Assembly: GCA_028023455.1 (NCBI GenBank)
Contig: JAQFVV010006313.1
Location: 2,427,702-2,491,701 of the forward strand
Direction of reading: 5' to 3'
Length of the DNA stretch: 64,000 nucleotides
Origin: Epiperipatus broadwayi
Lineage: Eukaryota > Onychophora > Udeonychophora > Euonychophora > Peripatidae
Shown here: piece after piece, positions 1-12,731 of the stretch
How positions within the stretch are numbered: the first letter of the stretch is position 1
Layout: every line of letters starts with the position of its first letter
Position numbers and translations under genes: made by a program
Notes under the pieces: model-generated
The model's input: the letters and a program-made list of their open reading frames with translations, nothing else
What the model was told of the DNA's origin: nothing
The model's database searches: none

Positions 1-1595
1 TAATGGAAATAGGTCATTTATTTAATTATAAGTATTATAAAATGAAAGAATACAATAAATGGAAAATAACATCTAAATTAAAATAAAGATGAGATTGAAA
101 AAAATCAGTTGAAAGTAAGTTAATAAAAATAATAATGTTTTTAGAATAATATATTTAACATTTGTAGTTAGTTATGTAAAAAGATTTTTAAAGAATAATT
201 CTATTTAAATAACGAATCTTGGCAATTCAAAATTAATTTGTTTATTAGAAGCGCATATATTTTAGAAACTCAATATTGAAAAAGACATGCTATGATTAAT
301 TTATGTAAATAAATTAAATAAATAACAAACTAAATAAATGATGTGCAGACAAAAAAAAAATTATGATTTACATTAAGATACATAGTTAAATAAATAACTA
401 CTGAAATTATTAATGTTTGACATATCTGTCACACAATATTAGGATTTTATTATATGAGAAGATTAATAAAATAAAATTATATAAGTAGATAAAATAGAGA
501 CTATAGAAAGAAAAAAAATAATAATTTCATTTCTTAGATAGATAGACAAAAATGATAAAAATTATGAAATACATTAGGAACGCATTAATTAATGGAATCT
601 ATAGATAGATATTAGAAATTTCATAATGATTAATGTAGCTCGCTCTCTCTCTATATATATATATATAAATTGTAACGGGACGGTCTTTTTGAGGTTCGCA
701 CAAGAGTGAATGGGTTCTTCCTGATGAGTACAAGAGTATATCTTAGACACTTTCTGAAATATCTACACACATCAAACTCATACTTCATACTAAAGGGAGA
801 AGAGAGTAAGATGTAAATAACTACTGATTCTACCCTTAACCTATTGCCTATGTATATTCCCTTCATTTCAGATTTCGAACTCAGGGAGATGATGCATGGT
901 CCCCAGCTTTAGGCAATATTTGTATCACCATATTTTTTAATATGAATAAAATGAATCTATACCTGTTAATATAAGTGGATATAATATATTATATCAATGC
1001 AAAAAAAATAATTATGATATGTCTGTAAGAATATGATTTAGAATTTCAACACAGAAAAATAAACTAAGAAATGTGTTTTAGCATTTAAATAAAAATAATG
1101 AACATATATATAGAGGGGCTAGCATTTGGTGCCAAAAAAAATTATAACAAAATTAGGGGAAATTGACATCGGTGGTCATTTTTTATTTATGCTTCGTTTA
1201 TACCAATGTTTAACCATCCTGATCCCGTAAAAAATATCCACTAAATGTCATGATTAACCTAAACGAGCCCAATATTATATACAACATTATATATATGTAT
1301 ATATTAACATTCATTTATCTTGTTTTTTATGACTTTTCATTAATGCTATGATGGTTTAAAAGATCGTTTTGTTATTACAATGTGTGTGCAATGAAGAAGA
1401 GTTATAAGTTTAAAACACAAATAATGAAAAAAGAAATGTGCATAGAAAATATATTAAAAAAAAATTACTAATAATTAACACAAACTTTAAAATAAACAAT
1501 TAACAAAAGTTTAGATGTTGTACAAATATGAATGTTGAATGTAAATATTTGAAAACCTGTCACTCTTCACAAACCTGAAGCTTAATTGTTGTATA
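1..1595. other. AT-rich non-coding DNA
   Basis: No coding pattern is visible on either strand. There is a short (CT)n(TA)n microsatellite at about 639-667. The segment just after it (670-930) is less AT-rich and contains a tRNA-B-box-like string on the minus strand near 873, too weak to call. Nothing else stands out. Confidence 0.6.
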
Positions 1596-1599
1596 GGGG

Positions 1600-2430
1600 A
1601 TTTGAACTCAGATTTTCAAACACTCTTCAACTATCCACATTATCTCATACAATGATACACATGGCCTAACACCTGTAAAAAAGATAAATAATCACCAATA
1701 TACGTATTTCATGATAAACCAGCATTCATCAGTTGGTCCAGATTATCATCATATATATATATAATTACAATAAAAACAATAATAAAACGGTAGCGAATTA
1801 TTAAAAACAATCCTTAAATTTTTATTGTAATTACAATTTTGTTTTAATTAACGGAAATTTTATTTTTATATTATATATATAATCAGTGTTCAGTTTATAT
1901 TAAAACAGCAAATCTTCATACTTTAATGGGCAAGCTTCAATCTATTCCAATCTCCAACTTTTCAGCCATCCATATCATTAAAAATCTGATGATGAAAATC
2001 CAAATCCCATGCTGATGCCAATATTATTGCCATGCCCATGTATTTAACTAAAGTTCTATACATGAGGGGTCAGAGTGACTTGACATTTACATGGGCATAG
2101 TAATAATATTGGAATCAACATGGGATTTGGGGTTTTATCATCAGAGTTTCAATGATATGAATGGATGAAAATTTGGAGGTTGGAGTAGGTTGAAGCCTGT
2201 CCATTAAAGTATGAAAATTTGCTATCTTAATATAAACTGAGCACTGATTATATATATATATATATAAGTGTGTGTGTGTGATGATAATCTGGACCAAATG
2301 ATGAGTGCTGGTTTAGCTTGCAATACATATTATATTGGTGATTATTTATTTTTTCTACATGTGTTTGGTCATGTGTATCAGTTGTATGAGACAGTGTGGA
2401 TAGTTGAAGGGTGTTTGAATGTCACATGAG
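1600..2430. repeat. Long imperfect palindrome, hairpin family HP1
   Basis: The left arm (about 1600-2025) is the reverse complement of the right arm (about 2085-2430). Landmarks are CATCAGTTGGTCCAGATTATC near 1727 and its partner GATAATCTGGACCAAATGATG near 2283. The right arm carries (TA)n and (GT)n at 2251-2280. Related sequence recurs at about 23998-24300, 29598-29815, 32640-33250, 38058-38220 and 53812-54340, so this is a dispersed family. Read on the minus strand, the outer left arm holds GAGTTCAAATCCCC, which resembles a tRNA-type internal B box. That raises the possibility of a SINE-derived foldback. No protein is encoded. Confidence 0.8.
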
Positions 2431-2465
2431 CTAATTTAATAAGCGTGTATTTACAAATTTTATAT

Positions 2466-3995
2466 TTAGAGCTCACAAAACAAGCTCATAAGAAGTTTTG
2501 TAGAATACTCCCAACCTCAGACCTGTCGCTGCTACTGGCATACTCAGTGAGGTGCTAAGATATTCAATCATCAGATTAAAAATAACAGGATAAGCCTAGC
2601 ACTTTAACTAATGCAAAACTATTAAGTAGAAAATGTGAAATTTTCAGACATCCTCCAAGTCAACTATCTAATTTAAATAGCCCTATGGGACTTAACTAAG
2701 TTCAGATTAACCATATAAAGTAATACTTTTAGCAATATAAAATTGCCAAAGCCATCATAGCAAAAAATAAAATTACAAAAAAATACAAGTCAGATGTCAC
2801 ATGAAGCCAGTAGCAGAAACAGGTCTGAGGTTGGGAGTATTTTACAAATCTTGTTAAGAATTTGTTTTGCAAGCTCTCTGTATATAACATTTGTAAATAC
2901 AAGCTTATTAAATTAGGTCATGTGACATCTGCCTTGATTTTTTTTGTAATTTTATTTGCTATGATGGATTTAGTGATTTTACATCGATAAAGCTATTAAT
3001 ATATGGTGTATCTAAACTTAATTCAGTCCCACATTGCTATTTAAGTTAAATAACTGGTTAGAAGACATATGGATGTCTGAAAAATTCAGATTTTCTACTT
3101 AATAGTTATATATTAGACAAAGTTCTGGGCTTGTCTTTGTATTTTTAATCTAATGATTGAATATTCTAACACCTCGCTGAAGACACCAGTAGTAGAAACT
3201 GGTGTGAGATTGGGAATATTCTACAAAGCTTCTTAAGAGCTCTATATATAACATGTGTAAATACAATGTTATAAAGTATGTCATGTGATATCTGACTTGA
3301 TTTTTTTGTAATTTTATTTTTTAAGATAATGGCTTTACAATTTTATATTGCTAAAGCTATTGATATATGATGTACCTAAACTTAGTTCAGTCCCATATGG
3401 CTATTTAAGTTAGATAGCTGGATTGGAAGACATATAGATGTCGGAAAACTTCAGATTTTCTACTTAATAATTATACATTAGATAAAGTGCTGGGCTTGTC
3501 ATCATATTTTTACTCGAATGATTGAATATTTGGACACCTTACTGAGAACACTAGTAGCAGAAAACAGTCTGAGGTTGGGGGTATTCTACAAAGCTTGTTA
3601 TGAGTTTGTTTTGTGAGCTCTATATATAACATTTGTAAATCCAAGCTTATTAAATTAGTTCATGTAACATCTGACTGGGATTTTTTTGTAATTTTATTCT
3701 TTGCTATGATCACTTTGGTGATTTTATATTGCTAAAGCTATTAATATATGGAGTATCTGAACTTAGTTCAGTCTCATAAGGCTATTCATGTTAGATAGCT
3801 GAATTAAAAGACTTATGGATGTCTGAAAATTTTAGAATTTCTACTTATTAGTTATACATTAGATAAAGTTCTGGGCTTGTCATGGTATTTTTAATCTAAT
3901 GATGGAATATCCTAGCACCTCACTGAGGATGCCAGTAGCAGAAACTGGTCTGAAATCGAAGATGTTCTACAAAGCTTGTTAAGAACTTGTTATGC
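2466..3995. repeat. 360-bp repeat array: one inverted unit then three direct units (family R360)
   Basis: A unit with the landmark GTAGCAGAAACnGGTCTGAG occurs on the plus strand near 2808, 3187, 3549 and 3930, spaced 379, 362 and 381 bp. The same unit occurs on the minus strand at 2466-2802, head to head with the first direct unit. Each unit also carries (A)GTCAGATGTCACATG-like sequence, a conserved interior, and a tail with AGCTCTATATATAACA. The last direct unit is truncated by (CA)n/(TA)n. A second locus of the family lies at about 30395-31360. No coding frame was found. Confidence 0.8.
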
Positions 3996-4002
3996 AAACT
4001 CT

Positions 4003-4004
<2 letters not shown>

Positions 4005-4099
<95 letters not shown>
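4005..4099. repeat. (CA)n-(TA)n compound microsatellite
   Basis: About 15 CA units are followed by about 30 TA units with one G interruption. It abuts the truncated last unit of the preceding array. Confidence 0.95.
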
Positions 4100-4100
<1 letters not shown>

Positions 4101-5516
4101 GCAATGTCTTATCATGTCCCATTTATAATGATCAGATTATTTTATAATAAATATCATACCTCATATATTTTCCCTATCCAAGATAATAAAATAATTAACT
4201 TTTGCCTTATTTTCATAAATTCTAAACTATAGCCACTGGGCCTATATTAAAATAAAGAAAACTAAATTATTACACATACCATACAAACAATTAAATATAG
4301 ATATAGTTGACATCATCTTTATAACTTGTTTTTATAGTTTGTATGGACAGCTTGTTATTATAATTCATGGTAGCTTCTTTATGCATTGCTGGAAATTTGA
4401 ATATGCAATGGAAGCCTTCAAAGTAGAGTTTTGAAGTGAGAAATTCAAAAAAGAATTCATGATGTATTGTTTCAATGTATATCAATCCAGGTGTAGAGAG
4501 CTAGGACAATCCCATATCAGCATTGATGATTTCTAGCTCTGTGGATGATGACTTTTCTTCCATGACTTTTCCCTTTGCACTTAGCAATACATTTGGGTCA
4601 ATACTTATATTACTTTTTGGGGTTTAAATTGATTAGAGAAATGTTAATATTCCTTCTGCTATTACATGCTTTAGATTTAAATCTGAAAATCTACAGTGAG
4701 GAATCAATGGTGATTTTAGAGATTCAAATACTTTATTTTGTTTGCAAATTAAGAATTTTTGATCTCTTTGTTTGGATGTTTTAAAGTTAAATGTTTATTC
4801 TTGCTTTTTAAAATCCTTATAAAAGATTTCTTCACCAGTGTTACGAGTTTGCATTGGCTGATACAAATCTTCAAATTTTCCTTTCAGTTCCTTTGTGCAA
4901 GGAATGGAAGATTTTTTACTTAGGCAAAAGGCTTTTTTCTCCTTTTTGAACAAAAAAGTTCATTTATATATATATATTAATTAAGTCAGTTCATGCTTGA
5001 GATTTGTACTTTGTTGTTGACATCATCTTTGATACGTATTAACATAAACATTTTAAAAAAATAAAGAAAGATAATAAAATAAATATTTGATTTTTCTTTA
5101 TTTTAATATTATATTAACTTTGTTCATCTAATCTATTGTATGTTGTTCTTTTGGGTTTGTCATCACAATACATTTAATGTTAATTGTGGTAATGATTAGT
5201 TGTCACCTCCATTTGATCGATTTGGTTTAAATTTTGGTTTAATTTTTTTTTATATTTGGCTTTAAAACTTAGGTTGTGATAACTGATTTCTTGGGTTATA
5301 TGCCCTACCATTACCTAATTATATTACTTAACAAGGAATCTTAATATCATGGGGCTTGAATTGGTATTGGACCTCATAGTGTGTACTGTAAAAGTCCTAG
5401 AAAAAGACCATATGCAAAATGTATGAACTTGCATGACCTTCATCCTACAGTGCATCAATAATTGTTGAAAATAATAATGATATTTACACACATACATACA
5501 TATGATGATTTAGATT

Positions 5517-5518
<2 letters not shown>
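4100..5518. other. Unassigned DNA with a 15-bp direct repeat flanking 695 bp
   Basis: GTTGACATCATCTTT occurs identically at 4306-4320 and 5016-5030. On the minus strand, short frames between about 4930 and 4300 look faintly protein-like but are broken by many stops, and no family was recognised. The direct repeat would suit a target-site duplication around a decayed insertion. No poly(A) or terminal repeat confirms that. From 5031 to 5518 nothing was seen except AT-rich DNA. Confidence 0.4.

Positions 5519-5555
<37 letters not shown>
5519..5555. repeat. (TA)n microsatellite
   Basis: Uninterrupted TA dinucleotides end directly at the TGTAAC start of the LTR-2 5' LTR. They probably include or replace the target site. 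Confidence 0.95.
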
Positions 5556-5558
<3 letters not shown>

Positions 5559-7714
5559 AACAATATTTATATATGCCGTTACATTAATTTAAAATAAAAA
5601 CATTAAGTTCGCAAATAAAAATAAATTTATTAAAAACTAAAAGCTAAAAAAATTAAAGAGTTGTTCAATATATATATTTGCACAGATGCAAAATTTTACA
5701 AGTATTTTTTTTTTTGATAAAAAAAGTGTTTGAACATATTTTTTTTATAAAGAAAAAGGTACAAGACGTAAAAATAAAATATTTTTGTAAAAAGATTTAT
5801 ATATTTTTTGTAAATGGAAATGATTGTTTTATAAATTAATTGAAATGCAAACTAGCCCTTGGGGCTCTTATATAATTAAGAAGTCAGAGGAAAGATATAG
5901 ATAAGAGAATAAAAAAATTAGCTTGACCAATAGAAGCACCGAGCCTCAGCTCGGACCCTAATGAAAATGATGGATTAGTGATGTTTTGTCCGATGAATCC
6001 AGAGGATGATTACAAAAGGAAAAATATTGAAATTAAGGACAGTTACAGACAGTTGCAGCTTGATTGTTTTTGAGTGGTGTGATAGGACACACATATCACC
6101 CTCTCTCTCTATTTTAAAGATAAAATGACTGTGATGCCGAAATGGAACCAGCTAAGGCCACCTCCAGAATATGAGACTGGTCTTTCAATGGGGACAACAC
6201 GGGAATTGTCACCAAGAACCATGACTCTTCTACTGTAAGCTATTGAACTGAACAATTTTAAAATTTAAATGTAAATAAGCACTTTCATCAAGATTTGACA
6301 AGTTTAATAAACAAGTTAAATCTAATTTTTGTAAAATGAACTATAATCTGACTTTTCCAAATCAATTATGGTTTAATTTTTTTTCATTTAAGTTTGCCAA
6401 AAATCATTTCCATTTTTTTATTTTTTTTATTTTTATTAATATTTATTGTAGAAATTATTAAATGCATTAAATTTAAGTTGGGCATAGATGCTTGCATAGA
6501 TTCATTCACGTTTAATTACATTTTTGTTTTCTCATACGATTAAAATATATAGACATTCGGTAAATAATGATATCTTACATTGAATATCTAAAATGTATTT
6601 ATTTGGATGTCTTTTTAGTTAATGGTGTCAATGCGGCATCTTATGATGAATGCCATTGGGTTTCTAGTGAATTCCCTCTGCAATTACCTCAATGACTTTA
6701 TATTTTGATCATTTATGTTTATGTTGAAATGTTTTTGAGCATGTAATCTGGGTAGTCGATTTATACTCAACATTAAACAACAAACTTTTATAAAATCCAT
6801 CTGTGCAAATTTATATAAATGTTAAATTTATGTTGGGCATGAATGGCTATATATATTTGTAAAGTTATATTAATTAATTAGGGGAGGGTAATCTTAGATT
6901 ATTTGTTCCGTAGTTAAATTGGGTCAATGGATTGGATATATTGGTGTAATTAGTAGATGTAATATGAGAATCACTACATGCAGGATCGATTAATATGCTG
7001 CACACCCCCTTTTTGCCTATGGAAGGGATAGTAAGATGGAAAATGCAGTCTCTCCCTATGGAGTTTTTTTATTGTTCTTCTTTCCGACAGATGTAGAATT
7101 CCTGTTTGGTTGAGAGTCAATGTCTTCTCTAACCATACTGTTCAGATGTACATTCCTGACAGAATGGTATTTTGTGCTGTCATATTTTCATGCTACATTG
7201 ACTACATCAATGTATCAGATGAATTGACACCGGTTTGACTGTGAACTTTTGGCCTAAGCTTAAAGAAGGGATATAATATTTTCTTTTCAAATGCAAATCT
7301 ATGTAGTTTATTCATACTTGACCATCTTAAAATAAATATAAATTTCATCTGTGTGAATGATTTAAAATCTTAAAATAATAATTTAAATTAAAAGTTAATA
7401 TTAAAAGCTAAATAATAAATGTTATTCCTCAAATTTAAAATGATTATATATGTGTGTAAATGAATATTGTTTGTGTGTTAATTACTAGTAGTGGCTTTTA
7501 TTTTTTTATATTTAAGATGTCAATTAAAGATATATATTATCTCTGCATCTCCTCTGAGCTAGTGACAATGGGCTAATGTTCGAAATCAAAATATAAAAAA
7601 AATATCTTTTTAAAACTTACATACCTGCCTACTATATAAATTTTTTAGGTTCAAATACCTAATGGTGCCCTGTAGTGCAGATACATTAAGACTCCTTTTT
7701 TGCTGATCATTATA
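5556..7714 (+). repeat. LTR-2 5' LTR
   Basis: It starts TGTAAC and ends near CATTATA, followed within 2 bp by TGGCACCC. The U3 promoter block has GACCAAT near 5926 and TACAAAAG at 6011-6018; the second LTR keeps TATAAAAG at the equivalent place. A splice-donor-like CTGTAAGC has its GT at 6235. The stretch at 7520-7545 is homologous to the uninterrupted target of LTR-1 and serves as an internal empty-site control. Confidence 0.8.
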
Positions 7715-7716
7715 AT

Positions 7717-7734
7717 TGGCACCCAATGTGGGGT
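7717..7734 (+). other. LTR-2 primer binding site, tRNA-Lys type
   Basis: TGGCACCCAATGTGGGG lies 2 bp after the LTR end. From memory, the tRNA-Lys(CUU)-type PBS of several retroelements is TGGCGCCCAACGTGGGGC. The copy here differs at two positions, G to A and C to T, both at CpG sites, which fits methylation-type decay. Confidence 0.65.
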
Positions 7735-8138
7735 GATCTTTAACAAACCACCAGTACCCTGAGAATTTTAAAAATGAATCATGCCAGTAACTTTTTTTTG
7801 AGATAAGTACATTTTTGTATTAATGTAAAGTTATAGCCAGATGTTTAATAAACCATGAGTACCTTGAAAATTAAGCCAGTAATATGTTTCTGAAATGTGT
7901 ATATATTTTTTATATTAATGTAAAGTTATATCCAGACATTTAATAAAACATGAGTACCTTAAAAATTAAGCCAGTAATATTTTTTTCTGAAAATGAGTAT
8001 ATATTTTTTATATTAACATAAAGTTATAGATTGATGTTTAATAAACCATGAGTACTGCTAAAAATAAATAATGCCCATCATATTTTTTCTGAAATGAGTA
8101 TAAATATATTTGTTGTATTGACGTGGAGTTACAGTTTG
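7735..8138. repeat. Four ~100-bp tandem repeats in the LTR-2 interior
   Basis: Units start at about 7735, 7841, 7936 and 8034 (lengths about 106, 95, 98 and 105). Each carries a variant of TTTAATAAACCATGAGTACC and ends in a variant of AAAGTTATAGCCAG. They fill half of the interior where gag would be expected. No coding potential is seen. Confidence 0.8.
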
Positions 8139-8526
8139 AATTTTTGTTTAAAATGTGCTGCCAGTAAGAAAAATTGCATATATTTAAAAGTAAATGTGAA
8201 GAATAAAATGTAATAATTAATATAAATCATACTTTTTTTAAAAAAGTATTGTTCAAAATCCAACCATTTTGACATGTCTAATTAATACTTAAAAGTAGAA
8301 GAAAAGAAACATGGAAGGGAGGGGGGAGAAATTTAGCTGGTAGAAAGGAATCAACAGTCAACAATTTTTTTAATCATTATATTTGTGTGTAATTACTGTT
8401 TTGTCGTTTAAAAAACGTTTTGTTCTTTTGAAATTTTCATATATAATCAATTTGTGTAACATAATTACTAACACTAAGTAAATTCTTTTTTTTAATGTTT
8501 TTGTTTTTTGAGGAAGTTTACTGATA
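8139..8526. other. Rest of LTR-2 interior with purine-rich tract
   Basis: A purine-rich run at 8297-8332 contains GAAGGGAGGGGGGAGAAA and resembles a polypurine tract. It lies about 195 bp before the mapped LTR start rather than next to it. Either the LTR boundary is misplaced or sequence was inserted between them. Nothing else is recognised. Confidence 0.4.
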
Positions 8527-10487
8527 TGTAACGATATATAAATATGCCATGACATTAATTTAAAATAAAAACTTTAAGTTCACAAATAAAAATAAATTTA
8601 TTAAAAACTAAAAGCTAAAAAAATTAAAGAGTTGTTCAATATATATATTCGCACACATGCAAAACTTTACAAATATTTATTTTTTGATAAAAATAGTGTT
8701 GTAACATATTTTTTTATAAAGAAAAAGGTACAAGACATAAAAATAAAATATTTTTGTAAAAAGATTTATATATTTTTTTGTAAATGGAAATGATTGTTTT
8801 ATAAATTAATTGAAAAGCAAACTAGCCCTTGGGGCACTTATATAATTAAAAAGTCAGAGGAAAGATATAGATAAGAGAATAAAAAGAATTAGCTTGACCA
8901 ATGAAAGCACCAAGCCTCAGCTCGGACACTAATGAAAATGATGGATTAATGACGTTTTGTTCATTGAATCCAGAGGATGATTATAAAAGAAAAAATATTG
9001 AAATTAAGGACAGTTCCAGACAGTTGCAGCTTGATATTTTTTGAGAGGTGTAATAGGATGCACATTTCACCCTCTCTCTCTATTTTAAAAGTGAAATGAC
9101 TGTGATACCGGAATGGAATTATTTAAGGCCATCTCCCGAATATCAGACCAGTCTTTCAATGTGTACACCACAGGAATTGGAACCAAGAACCATGACTCTT
9201 CTACTGTAAGCTATTGAACTGAACAATTTTAAAATTTAAAAGTAATTAAGAACTTTCGTCTAAATTTGACAAGTTTAATAAACAAGCTAAATCTAATTTT
9301 TGTAAAATGAACTATAATCTAACTTTTCCAAATCAATTATGGTTGAATTTTTTTCATTTAAGTTTTCCAAAAATCATTTCCATTTTTTATTTTTTTTATA
9401 TTTTTATTAATATTTATTGTAGAAATTATTAAATGCATTAAATTTAAGTTGGGCATAGATGCTTGCATAGATTTGTTCACGTTTAATTACGTTTTTGTCT
9501 CATATATGATTAAAATATATAGACATTCAGTAAATAATGATATCTTATGTATCTAAAATGTATTTATTCAGATGTCTTTTTAGTTATTGGTGTCAATGCG
9601 GCATCTTATGATGAATGTCATTGGGTTTCTAGTAAATTCCCTCTGCAATTACATCAATGACTTTCTATTTTGATCATTTATGTTTATGTTGAAATGTTTT
9701 TGAGCATGTAATCTGTGTAGTGGATCTATACTCAACATTGAACAACAAACTTTTATAAAATCCATCTGTGCAAATTTATATAAATGTTAAATTTAAGTTG
9801 GGCATGAATGGCTATATAGATTTGTAAAGTTATATTAATTAATTAGGGGAGGGTAATCTTAGGTTATTTGTTTCATAGTTAAATTGGGTCAACGGATTGG
9901 ATATATTGGTGTAATTAGTAGATGTAGTATGAGGTTCACTACATGCAGGATCGATTTATACATTGCACACCCTTTTTTTGCCTATGGAAGGGATAGTAAG
10001 ATGGAAAATGCAGTCCCTTCCTATGGAGTTTTTTTATTGTTCTTTTTGCTGACAGAGGTAGCATTCCTGTTTGGTTGAGAGTCAATGTCTTCTCTAACCA
10101 TACTGTTCAGATGTATATTCCTGACATTATGGTATTTTGTGCTGTCATATTTTCATGCTACATTGAATACATCAATTTATCAGATGGATTGATGCTGGTT
10201 TGACTGCGGACTTTTGGCCTAAGGTTAAATAAGGGATATAATATTTTCTTTTGAAATGCAAATCTATGTTGTTTATTCATACTCGACAATCTTAAAATAA
10301 ATATAAATTTCATCTGTGTGGATGATTTAAAATCTTAAAATAATAATTTAAATTAAAAGTTAATATTAAAAGCTAAATAATAAATGTTATTCCTCAAATT
10401 TAAAATGATTATATATGTGCGTAAATAAAATTGTTTGTGTGTTAATTACTGGCAGTGGCTTTTATTTTTTATATTTAAGATATCAAT

Positions 10488-10520
<33 letters not shown>
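8527..10520 (+). repeat. LTR-2 3' LTR, left part
   Basis: It matches 5556 to about 7530 colinearly. It begins TGTAAC and has a better TATA box than the first copy, TATAAAAG at 8982-8989. It ends in a (TA)n run (about 10494-10520) into which LTR-1 inserted. Confidence 0.8.
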
Positions 10521-10523
<3 letters not shown>

Positions 10524-12417
10524 ACCGAGATATATTAGGAAGGAGTGTGTGTGCGTTGGCGGTACATATAATTTTAAAAAAAAAAAAATAATATTAATTA
10601 ATAAGCGATTTGTGTAAATATTAATAAAATTAATATTCGTGTAAAGGTAAAATAAAATAAAGATTTTTTTTATAGACAGGTGAGCATTAAAAGCCTAAAA
10701 TAAATAGTTTTCTAAAATATAATTTTGAGTCGTATTAAATAAAAGCTAAAAAAAATTAAAAAATTGATAATTAGGTTTGATTTGATTAGAAATTTGATTT
10801 GACTAAACTGAAATTCGATTTAAAATTGCTTTAAGAAAAAAAAAAAAAAAAAAAAAGCAAGGTGGAATTCATTTTGTCTTATAATCATAATAAAAAGAAA
10901 AATTATATGTGTAATTGAATGAATGTAATAAACAATGGGAGCTAATGACAAACCTAAGAAATTTCCAGCAAACGGCTAATTAGTGCAAATAACTTTAACA
11001 AAGAAATTGGAAAAAACTTTAACAAAGGAATTGAAATGACTATAACAAAGAAAGTGAAATAACTCTAGCAGGGAATACAAAGAAATTCAATAACCAATGC
11101 GAACACCAGAAAATCAGCACGGACCATAACTGAAACACCAGAGGATTAGTTACGTATTGTAGATTGAATCCGCGAGATAAGAACTGCAAATATAAAAGGG
11201 GCAAATTTTCTATTCTATTATGTAAATGCTTGTATTATTATTCCTAAGCAATTATTAAGCAATTGTCGCTCATTAATTATAATATGCTGCATTGCTAAAA
11301 CCATCGTGTGAACAACCGGCCGAATCCTTCCAGGCAATACCATCAGCGGACAGTTCCAAATTCGATCATGGTCGCATAAACAAGAAGGAGACGGAGTGTC
11401 CACGTGGAGCCCACATGATCCCAAAGACATCGGGAACGGATTGCAAGCAGTTAGCGCTAACTGACCGAAGGAAACACTATTGAAGCAATGCTCAAAAAAC
11501 CGTGCAGAGGGGAGAAAGCTAGGTAATATTTGTTTCAATTTCTAACTCACTAATTAAAGCCGTAATAATAAACTCTGAACTTTATCTTATGAACTACTAA
11601 TTGTCGTTAGCTCCAATGCCCAGAGATTTCAGTGTGATTTCCAATATAAAAAAAAATGCGTATAATTATTTTATCAAATGTATTTTAGTGTGAGTTTAAA
11701 TATCAGTGTATGCATATGATTATTTCCAAATGTATTTATATGAGATTTTATTGTTACTTCAAATGTAAGCGTATGCGTATGATTAATTTGTATTTATAAT
11801 ATGGAACTTTGAGTGCATTAAATTTTATTTCAACTTGATCGAAAGTGTAGATAATTGTGTTATAAGACAAAACGAAGTATAATAGCGTAAATGAATATTT
11901 CATTGTTTAGTTATTACTCAAATTAGATTTAACTTAAATAATTAAAATAAAGAAAAGAGAAAGCGAGAAAGTTAGCGTAGAAAAGATTTTAAAAGTGATT
12001 TTTTAAGTAGGCGGAGTATATTTGATTGATTATTGTAGCTGAGCTAGCGGGAGCGGGTACTAGGCCGTATTGGTCAAGCAGACTTGTCGACAAGCTCGGC
12101 TGGTGCCCATAGGATTTCATCCTTTAAATAAATAAAAGTTTGATTGGCTAATACGTGTTCTAGTAAACGAGTATAAATGTTATTGGCAAAAGTTTTCCAA
12201 TGATATTGATTACTCCACCCGTAGCACTAACCACCCTGTGATAGGATTCTGTGTAAGAGAGTGGTATAGAATTCTGATCGAGTCGTTATAATAAAATTTA
12301 GAACATTGTTATTACTTTATATAAATGATGTTTTAGACAAATTTACGAGACGACGTACTTTATATATTATTAAAAAGATAAAATAAATATAAAGAGTGAG
12401 AGGGCAGGTTAGGTAGA
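10521..12417 (+). repeat. LTR-1 5' LTR
   Basis: It runs from TGTACCGAG to GGTAGA. It contains a CCAAT motif near 11093, a canonical TATA box at 11191-11201, a splice-donor-like CTAGGTAATATT (GT at 11523-11524) and an AATAAA-like signal near 11567. This suggests U3 of about 700 bp, transcription starting near 11220, and a long R-U5 leader that may be spliced. Several short frames on both strands are duplicated only because the LTR is duplicated, and are not called as genes. Confidence 0.88.
11191..11201 (+). promoter_or_regulatory. TATA box of LTR-1 5' LTR
   Basis: TATAAAAGGGG lies about 100 bp downstream of a CCAAT motif. The same box is kept in the 3' LTR (14786-14796), and the equivalent TATAAAAG is present in the related LTR-2 (8982-8989). 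This conservation between families supports a working core promoter. Confidence 0.75.
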
Positions 12418-12418
12418 A

Positions 12419-12437
12419 TGGCGCGTCAACATGGAGC
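12419..12437 (+). other. LTR-1 candidate primer binding site
   Basis: TGGCGCGTCAACATGGAGC starts 1 bp after the LTR end. It resembles the tRNA-Lys-type PBS (TGGCGCCCAACGTGGGGC, from memory) with one extra base and a few substitutions. The match is weaker than in LTR-2, so the primer tRNA is uncertain. Confidence 0.5.
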
Positions 12438-12731
12438 AAAACTAAATGTTTTGAGATGGCAGAACCGACGTGAGTCAAGCGGTGGCCAGAGTCGTGTATG
12501 AGGACAGAAGTGATAGTTAGTAAAAAGAAGCGGAAGGGAGCGTGATAGTAGAATTAGAAAACGGTGTAAGCGGTGCAACTGTAAAGGTGATTTTTTGCAA
12601 TCAGATAAAACGTGGAGGCATAGGGACACTCCGGGGAATTTTAGTATAAAGAAAAAAAAAAAAGAGGGGAACTGGGAAGGTTAGGTTTTGGTTGTGCGTA
12701 CGTAAGTTTATCGTTATTATTAAAAAGAAAA
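12438..12731 (+). other. LTR-1 leader between PBS and gag
   Basis: About 290 bp with no frame of note. It presumably carries untranslated leader and packaging sequence. GAATTTTAG near 12637 could be a splice acceptor for the donor in the LTR, but this is speculative. Confidence 0.4.

Noticed and set aside
2808-3990. Possible CRISPR-like regular array
   Set aside because: The whole 360-380-bp units are similar rather than short repeats with unique spacers, and the genome is eukaryotic.
3987-4232. Frame reading HTHTH and YIYIY
   Set aside because: It is a translation of the (CA)n/(TA)n microsatellite. The same applies to similar frames near 10435, 31704, 31755 and 38528.
9884-10078. 64-codon frame in the LTR-2 3' LTR
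   Set aside because: The equivalent stretch in the 5' LTR (about 6912-7110) is interrupted, so the frame is not conserved and is likely chance.
11292-11483. 63-codon plus-strand frame in the LTR leader (also 14887-15078)
   Set aside because: It lacks an ATG at its called start, has no domain, and lies in an untranslated R-U5 region.
11218-11538. 106-codon antisense frame present in both LTR-1 LTRs (also 14813-15133)
   Set aside because: It is duplicated only because the LTR is duplicated. The two copies differ at three residues and show no recognisable domain, so there is no evidence of selection.
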